64,000 nt of DNA from positions 404,289 to 468,288 of the forward strand of contig NZ_GL890986.1 of NCBI RefSeq assembly GCF_000212815.1. Direction: 5' to 3'. This document shows, in pieces, positions 17,632-25,949 of the stretch. This stretch comes from Streptococcus sanguinis SK49 (lineage in GTDB: Bacteria > Bacillota > Bacilli > Lactobacillales > Streptococcaceae). Every line of letters starts with the position of its first letter. Position 1 is the first letter of the stretch. The position numbers and the translations under genes were made by a program. The notes under the pieces were generated by a model. The model was not told the origin of the DNA. It saw only the letters and a program-made list of their open reading frames with translations, and ran no database searches.

Positions 17632-18633
17632 TTATGCTAAGCTTGCTGCTTGGCGAACCCACTGAATCCGCTCTGCCTCAATATCGCTTGGAATAGTACA
17701 GTCAGCCCCGATAATCAAAGCTTCCTTGCCAGCCTCTGCTATCAACCGCTTGGTCTCATCTTGAATAGCCGCTTGGCTGCCCGTGTAAAGCAGGCCGTCC
17801 TTGCCATTTTCAAAGCCACCCAGAACAGTCCGGCCGCCAAACAATTTCCGGCCCTCTGCTAGGCTGATGCCTTCTGGCCCCACTGCCCAGTTGATGACCT
17901 GAGCTGGATAGTCAGTGAAAAGATGAACATCGTTTCGCGCGCCTTCGTAACCGCAAATATGCAGGATATTCACTCCGCCAGCCGCGTTGGCTGCTTCCAG
18001 CACCGCCAATTCACTCGGAGCAATAAAAGCCTTATAGTCTTCAGCCGACACCCGCGCATCCTGAATGCTCTGAACGCTGAGGTAGATTCCATCCGCACCA
18101 GCTTCCTTGATAATTCGCTCCGTCAGAGCTGCAATATCTTGAGCAATCACATCCAGCACCCGCTTCGTGAGCACTGCATCCTCTGCCAGGAAATCTGCAA
18201 TGATATCATCCCCTCCGGCAACCTTACCGACCAACCATTTGAAGTAGGTCACTGGCGCAAAAATATTGTAAATAGCGACCAAGTCCTCTGTAAAGCCAGC
18301 CCTAATCTTCTGAACCAGTTCCACCTGCTCACTAATCCAAGGGTGATCAGCACCTAGCGGCTCAATAGCTGCCAACTCTTTGATAGATTGGACTTTTTTC
18401 AAGTGCTCGTTAGGATAGGCAAAATAACCATCACTCATCAGCTTGATAAAGTCTGGCTCGACTTCTGCCAGAAAAGCTTGATGACCGGACAGATTTTTAT
18501 CAATAATGGCCTGATTTCCAAAACCAGCCAGCCACTCCTCTTCGCTGGTAAAATGATGCCAGAAACCAACTGGCACTCGGTCAACGGACTCTCCTCTGAA
18601 AGCCTTCAGTACTAATTCTCTTTTTGAAGTCAT
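17632..18633 (-). CDS. Uroporphyrinogen-decarboxylase-fold protein, likely zinc methyltransferase (paralog 1)
   Basis: The 333-aa UROD-superfamily protein lacks the RQAGR motif of true HemE. It does contain His225-x-Cys227 (NILHICGYEG) and Cys312 (GADCTIP), the HxC...C zinc ligand pattern of MtaA/MtbA-type methyltransferases. These activate a thiol to accept or donate a methyl group. Together with its paralog at 18977 and the amino-acid-type ABC transporter it forms one operon, suggesting that a methylated compound is taken up and demethylated. The substrate and methyl acceptor are unknown. Confidence 0.78.
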   Translation of the reverse strand: MTSKRELVLKAFRGESVDRVPVGFWHHFTSEEEWLAGFGNQAIIDKNLSGHQAFLAEVEPDFIKLMSDGYFAYPNEHLKKVQSIKELAAIEPLGADHPWISEQVELVQKIRAGFTEDLVAIYNIFAPVTYFKWLVGKVAGGDDIIADFLAEDAVLTKRVLDVIAQDIAALTERIIKEAGADGIYLSVQSIQDARVSAEDYKAFIAPSELAVLEAANAAGGVNILHICGYEGARNDVHLFTDYPAQVINWAVGPEGISLAEGRKLFGGRTVLGGFENGKDGLLYTGSQAAIQDETKRLIAEAGKEALIIGADCTIPSDIEAERIQWVRQAASLA

Positions 18634-18720
18634 CTTCTCTCCTTTTTTATTGTTCCTATCTAGCCAATGAGTTGTTTTTTAGCTTTTTCATTGGACTAAT
18701 TCATCATTTTAAGTAAAATT

Positions 18721-18921
18721 CTAATCCGACAAGAGCAGAGCAGCGATATCATTGGGCTGCATCAAGCCAGTTGACTGCTCAGGCAGTTTCTTGAGCAACT
18801 GTAAATCATCTTCTTTTTTGTCTGAAGACTGATGAGCATAAATCTGACTGATGCTCAGAAAGGTTCCTATTATCAAGAATATCAGAGCAAGAGCTGCAAG
18901 CCTTTTTTGATATCGATTCAT
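18721..18921 (-). CDS. Small membrane-anchored or secreted protein of unknown function
   Basis: The 66-aa protein has a basic start (MNRYQKRL), one hydrophobic helix (residues about 8-29) and a short polar tail ending in DIAALLLSD. It has no known domain that I recognise. It lies between the two UROD-fold genes with gaps of 87 and 55 nt, upstream AGGAGG is present, and it is likely co-transcribed. Conservation in other genomes would decide whether it is part of the transporter/methyltransferase system. Confidence 0.6.
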   Translation of the reverse strand: MNRYQKRLAALALIFLIIGTFLSISQIYAHQSSDKKEDDLQLLKKLPEQSTGLMQPNDIAALLLSD

Positions 18922-18976
18922 CTATCTTCCTCCTTGAAAGAGTTGAAAATTGCTCTTTAGGACTTTAGCAAGTCCG

Positions 18977-19984
18977 TCAGAACTGTCTAGCAGCCTGACG
19001 GATCCAGTCCAATCTTTCTATTTCAAAATCATCTGGTACAGTACAGTCAGCCCCTAGAATCACTCCCTGACTGCCAGCTTCAGCCAGCAGCCGCTTGGTC
19101 TCAGCCTCTAACTCTGCTCGACTGCCCGTATTCAGAAGAGCTGCTCTGCCATTTTCAAAGCCGCCCAGGACAGTCTGACCGCCAAAGAGCTTGCGCCCTT
19201 CCGCTAAGCTGACCCCTTCATGATGGGTTGCCCAGTTAAAGACTTGAGCCGGATAGTCCTTGAACAGTTCCAAATCATTGCTGGCTCCTTCAAAGCCGCA
19301 GATGTGGAGGATATTCACTCCGCCAGCCGCATTAGCCACTTCCAGAACCTTAACCGTACTAGGCTCAATATAACGACGATAACTGGTCGCATCTACCCGG
19401 CTGTCTTGGACTTGCTGGGTACTGAGATAAATCCCCTCAATGCCCGTTTCCTTAATGATGCGTTTAGTCAAAATAGCAATATCGCCGGCAATGACATCTA
19501 AAACATGTCCTGTCAGCTCAGAATCCTCTGCCAGAAAATCTGCAATTTCTCTATCTCCTCGTGACCCTTCCCTGCGGAACCAGCGCTTGAGATAGGAGAC
19601 CGGCGCAAAGATATTGTAGAAGGAAGCGAAGTCTTCTGGATAGCTTGCCTTTACAGCTTTAACTATCTCAATCTGCTGCTCAATCCAAGGATGATACTCT
19701 CCGATAGACTGGATAGCTGCCAAGTCCCGAATGGACTCAATATGATCCGAATAAAGCGCGCTAGGATACTTAAAGAAGCCATCGCTCATAATCTTGACAA
19801 AGTCTGGCCGTGCAGCTCGAACATAAGCAGCATGCCCCTCAACACTTTTATTGAAAATCACTGGATTATCCAGGCCCAGCATCTTTTCCTCTTGGCTTAC
19901 AAAGTGAAACCAAAAACCAACAGGCACTCGGTCAACTTCTTCACCCCGAAAAGCTCTCAGCACTAATTCTTTCTTGCTGACCAT
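18977..19984 (-). CDS. Uroporphyrinogen-decarboxylase-fold protein, likely zinc methyltransferase (paralog 2)
   Basis: The 335-aa paralog of the 17632-18633 product aligns over its whole length. It keeps the same zinc pattern, His227-x-Cys229 (NILHICGFEG) and Cys314 (GADCTVP), and also lacks the HemE RQAGR motif. The start at 19984 was chosen because GGAGGAAGT is directly upstream; the longer frame to 20023 adds residues without homology to paralog 1. It is the first gene of the operon. A pair of such proteins could form a heterodimer or handle two steps of methyl transfer. Confidence 0.78.
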   Translation of the reverse strand: MVSKKELVLRAFRGEEVDRVPVGFWFHFVSQEEKMLGLDNPVIFNKSVEGHAAYVRAARPDFVKIMSDGFFKYPSALYSDHIESIRDLAAIQSIGEYHPWIEQQIEIVKAVKASYPEDFASFYNIFAPVSYLKRWFRREGSRGDREIADFLAEDSELTGHVLDVIAGDIAILTKRIIKETGIEGIYLSTQQVQDSRVDATSYRRYIEPSTVKVLEVANAAGGVNILHICGFEGASNDLELFKDYPAQVFNWATHHEGVSLAEGRKLFGGQTVLGGFENGRAALLNTGSRAELEAETKRLLAEAGSQGVILGADCTVPDDFEIERLDWIRQAARQF

Positions 19985-20091
19985 TACTTCCTCCTTCTTT
20001 GAATTTGTAATATATCTTACCATCCTCTCTTTCTCCTGGGAAATATATTTTCCCTATCAGCCTGATTAAAAATATTTATCAAAGCAAAATA

Positions 20092-20117
20092 AAAAAGCTA
20101 GACTAAGCTAGCTTTTT
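20092..20117. terminator. Bidirectional terminator hairpin
   Basis: AAAAAGCTAG and CTAGCTTTTT form a perfect stem with a 6-nt loop. It lies downstream of the LLM oxidoreductase gene and upstream of the methyltransferase operon. Confidence 0.8.
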
Positions 20118-20235
20118 CAAGGTTTTTCAGCCTCCGCTGAATAACCTTATTTTTTGTACCCTTTTTAGATAAGTACCATATATATTTTCTATAGATGAGA
20201 TAGGTAATTTTTATCAAAAAACTGCTACTCCGATC

Positions 20236-21285
20236 TTACTTGCCCTTGGCCGCAAAATACTCCCGCACGAGCGGTGCAACCTTGGTGCCAAAGAGTTCGA
20301 TAGACTGGAGAACCTGCTCATGCGGAAGCGATCCCAACGGCAGATGCAACATGAAGCGGTCCAGTCCCAGCTCCTCTATCATCTTGATCAATTTCTGAGC
20401 GACCTTTTCAGGGCTACCGACAAACATGGCCCCCTCTGGTCCTACCTGATCTAGGTATTGCTCATAGGTCATCTCCCGCCATTGAGGACGGTCCTTAGAG
20501 ATAGCGTCCACTACCTGCTTGGTCGGATGGAAGTAAGTCCGGACCGCCTCCTCATTATCCTCCATGACCCAGCCCCAAGAGTGGGCAGCGATCTTCAACT
20601 TTTCATCTGAGTGGCCACTTTCCTGCCCAATCCGGCGATACGCATCCAGCAAGGGTTTGAAGCGCTTAGGCTGTCCACCGATAATGGCATACGCAATTGG
20701 CAGGCCCTTCTGGGCGACCTTAATGGTGGACTCGACATTGCCCCCCGTCGCTACCCAAACTGGCAATGTTTCTTGCACCGCCCGTGGGTAGACTTCCCGA
20801 TTGTCAATAGTCTGCGTCAGCTTGCCCTTCCAATTTAGCCGAGTCTCGGCACTGGCATAGAGGAGCAGATCCAGCTTTTCATCAAAAAGCTCTTCATAAT
20901 CCTTCAAGTCATAGCCAAAGAGCGGAAAGGACTCGATAAAAGAGCCACGGCCAGCCATGACCTCTGCTCTGCCATTTGACAATGCATCAATCGTCGCATA
21001 CTGCTGGTAGACTCGAATAGGATCCAAGCTCGACAGGACACTGACAGCACTGGTCAGACGAATCTTCTCCGTCTTGATCGCACCAGCCGCCAGCACAATC
21101 TCCGGCGCAGAGACCGCAAAGTCCTCCCTGTGATGCTCTCCAATGCCATACACGTCCAGCCCCACCTTGTCTGCCAGCTCAATCTCTGCTACCAGCTGCC
21201 GAATCCGCTCATCATGAGTATAGGTCTGCCCTGTCCCCTCCAGCGGCGTTGTCTCTCCAAAAGTAGAAATACCTAATTCCACCAT
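20236..21285 (-). CDS. LLM-class flavin-dependent oxidoreductase
   Basis: The 349-aa luciferase-like monooxygenase begins MVELGISTFGETTPL and contains GIGEHHREDF and VWVATGGNVES, typical of the bacterial-luciferase TIM barrel that binds FMN. The family includes alkanal monooxygenases and many uncharacterised reductases. It is a single gene with a terminator at 20092-20117. The substrate cannot be inferred. Confidence 0.85.
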   Translation of the reverse strand: MVELGISTFGETTPLEGTGQTYTHDERIRQLVAEIELADKVGLDVYGIGEHHREDFAVSAPEIVLAAGAIKTEKIRLTSAVSVLSSLDPIRVYQQYATIDALSNGRAEVMAGRGSFIESFPLFGYDLKDYEELFDEKLDLLLYASAETRLNWKGKLTQTIDNREVYPRAVQETLPVWVATGGNVESTIKVAQKGLPIAYAIIGGQPKRFKPLLDAYRRIGQESGHSDEKLKIAAHSWGWVMEDNEEAVRTYFHPTKQVVDAISKDRPQWREMTYEQYLDQVGPEGAMFVGSPEKVAQKLIKMIEELGLDRFMLHLPLGSLPHEQVLQSIELFGTKVAPLVREYFAAKGK

Positions 21286-21462
21286 GTTTTTGTCCTCCTG
21301 ATATTTAAGATAAAAACATTTTATAACTAATTAGTGATAAATACAAAAATGATGCTCATCCTATTTGTCCATCTGTATGAAATAGGATGACTGTCGTCAT
21401 CATGGCTTTGCCATGGTCGAAAGAGACTTCCAAAGAGCATGGTCACAAAAATACCATACCAA

Positions 21463-21486
21463 AAGCCCCAGAAAAATCTGAGGCTT
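21463..21486 (-). terminator. Terminator of glmS
   Basis: AAGCCCCAG and CTGAGGCTT pair with one mismatch around a 6-nt loop, 30 nt beyond the glmS stop. Two further small hairpins (GATGAC/GTCATC and CATGGC/GCCATG) lie at 21386-21415. Confidence 0.6.
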
Positions 21487-21515
21487 AGTATTATTATCAA
21501 GATTCGTTAGAAAGC

Positions 21516-23327
21516 TTACTCTACAGTGACAGACTTAGCCAGATTACGCGGTTTATCCACATCCAATCCACGGTGCAGGGTCGCAAAATAAGCAATCAAT
21601 TGAGTCGGTACCACCATAGAGATCGGTGACAGGTAAGGGTGAACTTGGCTCAAGACAATATCGTCTCCATCCTTAGCCACATTTTCCTCAGCAATAGTCA
21701 AAACTTTGGCTCCACGAGCTACGACTTCTGAAATATTGCCCCGAGTATGGCTAGCCAAGACTTCATCAGAAAGCAGGGCCAAAACTGGTGTCTCGTCTTC
21801 AATCAGAGAGATTGTACCGTGTTTGAGCTCACCAGCAGCAAAACCTTCACACTGGATATAAGAAATTTCTTTGAGTTTTAAGCTAGCTTCCATCGCCACA
21901 TAGTAGTCTTGACCACGGCCTATATAGAAAGCATTGCGAGTTGTTTCCAGAAGGCCACGGACCTTATTGTCAATCAACTCCTTTTCTGACAAAGTGGACT
22001 CAATAGACTGCGCAACTATGGACAGCTCGTGAACCAAGTCAAAGGCTGCCGCTTTTTCAGAAGCATTGGCATCACCAACAGCTTTAGCCAAGAAAGCCAA
22101 AGCAGCGATTTGAGCTGTATAGGCTTTAGTAGAAGCAACAGCAATCTCAGGACCTGCATGCAGCAGCATGGTATGATTGGCTTCCCGAGAAAGCGTAGAA
22201 CCCGGAACATTGGTCACGGTCAAACTTGGAATGCCCATCTGATTCGCCTTGACTAAGACCTGACGGCTGTCAGCTGTTTCGCCAGATTGGCTGATAAAGA
22301 TAAAGAGGGGCTTCTTGCTAAGGAGCGGCATAGCATAACCCCACTCAGAGGCAATGCCCAGCTCAACAGGTGTATCCGTCAGCTCTTCTAGCATACGCTT
22401 AGAAGCATAGCCAGCATGGTAAGAAGTTCCAGCTGCAAGGATATAGAGACGGTCAGCTTCCTGAACAGCTTTGACAATATCTGCATCTACTGATACTTGC
22501 CCCTTATCATCTGTATAAGCGCTGATTAGCTTACGCATCACAGTTGGCTGCTCATCGATTTCCTTGAGCATATAGTATGGATAAGTTCCCTTACCAATAT
22601 CGGACAAGTCAAGCTCAGCTGTATAGCTTTCACGCTCCAGAGTATTTCCGTCATAATCCTGCACTTCCACACTGTCTTTACGGACAATAACCAGCTCTTG
22701 ATCATGAATTTCCATAAACTGATTTGTCTCACGAATCATGGCCATGGCATCTGAACAGACCATATTATAGCCATCACCCAGTCCAACTAGAAGAGGTGAT
22801 TTATTTTTAGCAACATAGATAACATCTGCATCTTGTGAGTCCACCAAAGCAAAGGCATAAGAACCACGGATGATGTGGAGAGCTTTTTTAAAGGCTTCTA
22901 AAGCAGACAAGCCTTCTTCTTCAGCGAATTTGCCAATCAGATGCACTGCAATCTCTGTATCTGTCTGCCCCTTGAAGTCATGACCAGCTAGATAAGTATT
23001 CTTAATATCAAGGTAGTTCTCAATCACACCGTTGTGAACCAAGACAAAACGGCCGGTCTGTGAAGTATGAGGATGGGCATTGTTTTCACTTGGTTTTCCA
23101 TGAGTAGCCCAACGAGTATGTCCGATACCAGCAGTCCCAGCAACATCAATGCCAATTTTAGCATGCAGGTCAGCGATACGACCGACCGACTTGATCAGAC
23201 TAGAAGTTTTTCCTGTTGTTACAAAAATTCCAGCCGAGTCATAACCTCGGTATTCCAGCTTTTCCAAGCCCTGCATCAAGATATCAGTTGCGTTGCGATT
23301 TCCGACAACTCCGACAATTCCACACAT
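21516..23327 (-). CDS. glmS: Glutamine-fructose-6-phosphate aminotransferase GlmS
   Basis: The 603-aa enzyme makes glucosamine-6-P for peptidoglycan. The real start is 23327 because the N-terminal nucleophile must be Cys2 (MCGIVGVVG); the frame open to 23570 is upstream leader. The glutaminase domain covers about residues 1-240 and two SIS domains follow (SQSGETADS, and STKAYTAQI near the active site). The C-terminus NLAKSVTVE is typical. No glmS ribozyme-like structure was recognised; instead the promoter has repeated NagR-like half sites. Confidence 0.97.
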   Translation of the reverse strand: MCGIVGVVGNRNATDILMQGLEKLEYRGYDSAGIFVTTGKTSSLIKSVGRIADLHAKIGIDVAGTAGIGHTRWATHGKPSENNAHPHTSQTGRFVLVHNGVIENYLDIKNTYLAGHDFKGQTDTEIAVHLIGKFAEEEGLSALEAFKKALHIIRGSYAFALVDSQDADVIYVAKNKSPLLVGLGDGYNMVCSDAMAMIRETNQFMEIHDQELVIVRKDSVEVQDYDGNTLERESYTAELDLSDIGKGTYPYYMLKEIDEQPTVMRKLISAYTDDKGQVSVDADIVKAVQEADRLYILAAGTSYHAGYASKRMLEELTDTPVELGIASEWGYAMPLLSKKPLFIFISQSGETADSRQVLVKANQMGIPSLTVTNVPGSTLSREANHTMLLHAGPEIAVASTKAYTAQIAALAFLAKAVGDANASEKAAAFDLVHELSIVAQSIESTLSEKELIDNKVRGLLETTRNAFYIGRGQDYYVAMEASLKLKEISYIQCEGFAAGELKHGTISLIEDETPVLALLSDEVLASHTRGNISEVVARGAKVLTIAEENVAKDGDDIVLSQVHPYLSPISMVVPTQLIAYFATLHRGLDVDKPRNLAKSVTVE

Positions 23328-23375
23328 AACGTTACTTCTGATTTCTGGTCTTAGAAACCAGCCCTTCTTATTGAA

Positions 23376-23465
23376 AATTGGTATAGTCTTCTTGGAATCT
23401 AAAAACTCCAACAAAACTAGTATACACACTGTTTTTTGGTTTGTCAAGCATGAAATTGGTATAGT
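23376..23465 (-). promoter_or_regulatory. glmS promoter flanked by two AATTGGTATAGT elements
   Basis: TTGACA (23442-23447) and TATACT (23419-23424) are 17 nt apart. The 12-mer AATTGGTATAGT occurs at 23376-23387 (in the leader) and at 23454-23465 (just upstream of -35). It resembles the WTGGTMTAGACCAW half of the GntR/NagR-type dre operator. Confidence 0.68.
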
Positions 23466-23502
23466 TGAAAATAAGATACGATTTTTTCTCTGCCATACAA
23501 AA

Positions 23503-23524
23503 GAAGTTGGGTTCCCCCAACTTC
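23503..23524 (-). terminator. Terminator of the membrane-anchored protein gene
   Basis: GAAGTTGGG and CCCAACTTC form a 9-bp stem with a TTCC loop directly after the stop codon at 23527, followed on the minus strand by TTTTG. Confidence 0.8.
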
Positions 23525-23526
23525 TT

Positions 23527-24855
23527 CTAGTTTGATTTCTCCGAATATTCTTTATATCCGTCAGTTGCAAGCTCTGCCTTCAACCCTTCATAGTCTTGAG
23601 TCCCCCAACTAGAAATTTTTTCTGCAGTTTCAAGGTCTAGATTGCCATCCTTCAATAAGTAAGCTTCATAACCATAGTACTTGTAACGTACATCAGTAGA
23701 TCCACCAATTCCAGTGTGAGTTACTTTATAAACTGTAATCAGCGCAATTTTGCCAGTTGATGTTTTATCCTCACCAGGAATAACTTTTAAGTAGCTTCCC
23801 TGTGATTCCAAAACATAAGTATTAAATGAATCGTTTTTGTGTTCAGACTTGCTGTAATCTTCATTCTTCTTCAAAAGATCAGCAAAATTCTTCACATCTT
23901 TCAACTCTTTCAAACCTTCAACAGTCACTTCAACAGTCTTGCTATCAACCATTTTCCCTGAAGATTTCAGAGTATCGATATAATCTGAGCTAACGGCTAA
24001 CGTTACTTTATCCCCATTTTTGAGGTTAGTAGGACGTTTACCATTTTCAAAATCGAAATAAGTTTCGTCGTCATCATTTTTGTCAATAGAGATCGTACCA
24101 TAACCGTTAAATCCTGAGAAGGTTACTGGGGTCTCTTTAAGCAAATCAGCTGCTGAAACCTTTTCATAATCTTTCAAGTCTTTAACTTCGAAGGTTTTCT
24201 TTTCAGCTTTAAATGGTGAATTTTTTGAACTTGTTGTTACAGTGAAAGTAATCTTATCCCCATTTTTTAGACCAGTTGTTTTATCAAATTCATAATGAAC
24301 ACTATTAATCATAGCTTCTGCTTGAACTAGTTTAGAAGCCAACTTAGTGTCTCCAGATACTTGTGCGTAAGTAATAGAGTCTCTCTTAGCCAAGCCAGTT
24401 GCCTGCTCTTTATTAAAACCAGCTCTTTGGTAAGATAACTCTGCCACTTTTTCAGTAATATCTTGACTATTATAAGTCACTGTTCCAGATCCATCATAAC
24501 CAGAAAATTCAACTTTTACAATGTCAATCAAACTTTTTGGTTGAGATTGAATAACATTATAACCTATAAATGCTCCCACGATAACGGCCAAAGTTACCAA
24601 AGCCGCAATAACTTCCTTCCGTTTCGTTGCAAATAATCCTTTTGCTTTTTCAACCACTTGTTGGGCATCAAACTGTTGAGCTTGACTTGCAGCCGTCTCA
24701 TTTTTTACTGGCTCAGTGTTTCCCTTTTCTACCACTTCTTTAGACTGATTATCTTGAACTTGCTTATAATCTGTTGATTTTACTTCCTCGACAGGTTTGT
24801 TTTCAACCTTCTCTACCGATTCTTCATTATTCACATTATTTACCGAATCACTCAT
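23527..24855 (-). CDS. Membrane-anchored extracellular protein with repeated modules
   Basis: The 442-aa protein has an acidic, Gln/Lys-rich cytoplasmic N-terminus (1-80) without signal peptide, one transmembrane helix (about 81-102) and a large outer part. Two related modules are visible: residues 113-225 (VEFSGYDGSGTVTY then LKNGDKITFTV) and 243-314 (VTFSGFNGYGTISID then LKNGDKVTLAV). A C-terminal domain of about 110 residues follows. The layout resembles TcaA/YvbJ-type envelope proteins of Firmicutes. Function is unknown; a cell-envelope or stress-sensing role is inferred. No good Shine-Dalgarno sequence precedes the start. Confidence 0.7.
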   Translation of the reverse strand: MSDSVNNVNNEESVEKVENKPVEEVKSTDYKQVQDNQSKEVVEKGNTEPVKNETAASQAQQFDAQQVVEKAKGLFATKRKEVIAALVTLAVIVGAFIGYNVIQSQPKSLIDIVKVEFSGYDGSGTVTYNSQDITEKVAELSYQRAGFNKEQATGLAKRDSITYAQVSGDTKLASKLVQAEAMINSVHYEFDKTTGLKNGDKITFTVTTSSKNSPFKAEKKTFEVKDLKDYEKVSAADLLKETPVTFSGFNGYGTISIDKNDDDETYFDFENGKRPTNLKNGDKVTLAVSSDYIDTLKSSGKMVDSKTVEVTVEGLKELKDVKNFADLLKKNEDYSKSEHKNDSFNTYVLESQGSYLKVIPGEDKTSTGKIALITVYKVTHTGIGGSTDVRYKYYGYEAYLLKDGNLDLETAEKISSWGTQDYEGLKAELATDGYKEYSEKSN

Positions 24856-25052
24856 AAAAAATCTACTTTTTATTTTATTAGTATCATTATTAATATCATT
24901 CTAACAAATGAATGAATATTTGTAAATGCTTAATCAAACTTTATTGAGCCTGCATCTTTTTAAAATCCATTGATTCATGATAGACTAAACAAAAACTTTT
25001 ATGGACTATTTTTAGAAAAATAATTTCATAATTAAAACTTTTATATAATTAA

Positions 25053-25074
25053 AAGCCAGTAAATCTACTGGCTT
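25053..25074 (-). terminator. Terminator of the VIT-family gene
   Basis: AAGCCAGTA and TACTGGCTT pair around AATC, 16 nt after the stop at 25091. Confidence 0.75.
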
Positions 25075-25090
25075 CAATATTTTCTACTAT

Positions 25091-25780
25091 CTAAATTGCA
25101 AACACCTGTCCTACTGCATAGGTGACCGCCATGGTTAAAAGACCGATCACGAGGTTGCGAATCATAGCATTTTTGAGCGGTGCTTTGCCCAATCTAGCAC
25201 TGGTATAGCCTGTTCCCAAGAGGGCCAAGGCCACAATCAGAACGGTTGCCCAGATACGGATAGTGGCTGGAAGCAGGATAATGGTAATCATAGGAAAAAT
25301 CGCACCAACAGCAAAGGCTAAAAAGCTTGATACGGCAGCATGCCAAGGATTGGTAAACTCCTCAATCTCGATTCCATACTTTTCCTCCACCAAGGCCTCC
25401 AACGGATCCTGAAGAAAGGCCCGATTGGTCATGAGCTGGGCAGAAGTCTCACACTCGCCATTTTGAACATAGGCAGCATAGAGAGACTGCCTAGCAATAT
25501 CTGGATTTTTTTCTAATAACTCCCGCTCTCTAGCAACAGCAGCTTCTTCTGTATCCTTTTGAGTAGAAACTGATACATACTCTCCGCCAGCCATAGAAAA
25601 GGCGCCCGCAAAGACTGCCGCCAAACCAGACAGAAAGATCATCCAAACATTGTCCGTCGCACTAGCTACCCCAATAACCACACCTGCTATGGAAATAATA
25701 CCATCATTGGCTCCTAAAACCCCGGCCCGCAATATATTCAGCCGCCCACTAAAGTTCGTATCAATTTTATGTTCTTCCAC
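25091..25780 (-). CDS. VIT1/CCC1-family metal transporter
   Basis: The 229-aa membrane protein begins in the family manner (GRLNILRAGVLGANDGIISIAG) and contains the GGEYVSVSTQKDTEEA segment, where metal-binding residues lie. Eukaryotic relatives move Fe2+/Mn2+ into vacuoles; bacterial ones are thought to export or store these metals. The start codon is GTG (25778-25780) with a weak ribosome site. A perfect Per box overlaps its likely promoter, so expression should respond to peroxide and metal status. Confidence 0.87.
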   Translation of the reverse strand: MEEHKIDTNFSGRLNILRAGVLGANDGIISIAGVVIGVASATDNVWMIFLSGLAAVFAGAFSMAGGEYVSVSTQKDTEEAAVARERELLEKNPDIARQSLYAAYVQNGECETSAQLMTNRAFLQDPLEALVEEKYGIEIEEFTNPWHAAVSSFLAFAVGAIFPMITIILLPATIRIWATVLIVALALLGTGYTSARLGKAPLKNAMIRNLVIGLLTMAVTYAVGQVFAI

Positions 25781-25806
25781 TATTTTAATTTTCTCTTTCT
25801 TTTTAT

Positions 25807-25821
25807 TTATAATGATTATAA
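25807..25821. promoter_or_regulatory. Perfect Per box (Fur-family operator)
   Basis: TTATAATGATTATAA equals the PerR consensus TTATAATNATTATAA and is embedded in the longer palindrome TTATTTATAAT-G-ATTATAAATAA. It lies 27 nt upstream of the VIT start codon and includes a TATAAT -10 candidate. Confidence 0.72.
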
Positions 25822-25949
25822 ATAAAACCCAAAACTAATACAAGAGAAAATCGAAAAATGAGAAAAGTTCTACTATTTAAGAGAAAGAATGGATTAATAA
25901 AAATATTTCTCAAAGATAAATCTTAAACTTCATTAATATAATGCAAGTA

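Noticed and set aside
17632..19984. Two heme biosynthesis HemE genes
   Set aside because: The HemE RQAGR motif is missing, zinc-ligand HxC...C is present, and no other heme gene is nearby.
23328..23480. glmS ribozyme or riboswitch upstream of glmS
   Set aside because: The leader is short and AT-rich, and I could not find the conserved pseudoknot core.
23328..23570. N-terminal extension of GlmS in the same open frame
   Set aside because: Cys2 of MCGIVGVVG must be the N-terminal nucleophile, and the promoter boxes lie inside the extension.
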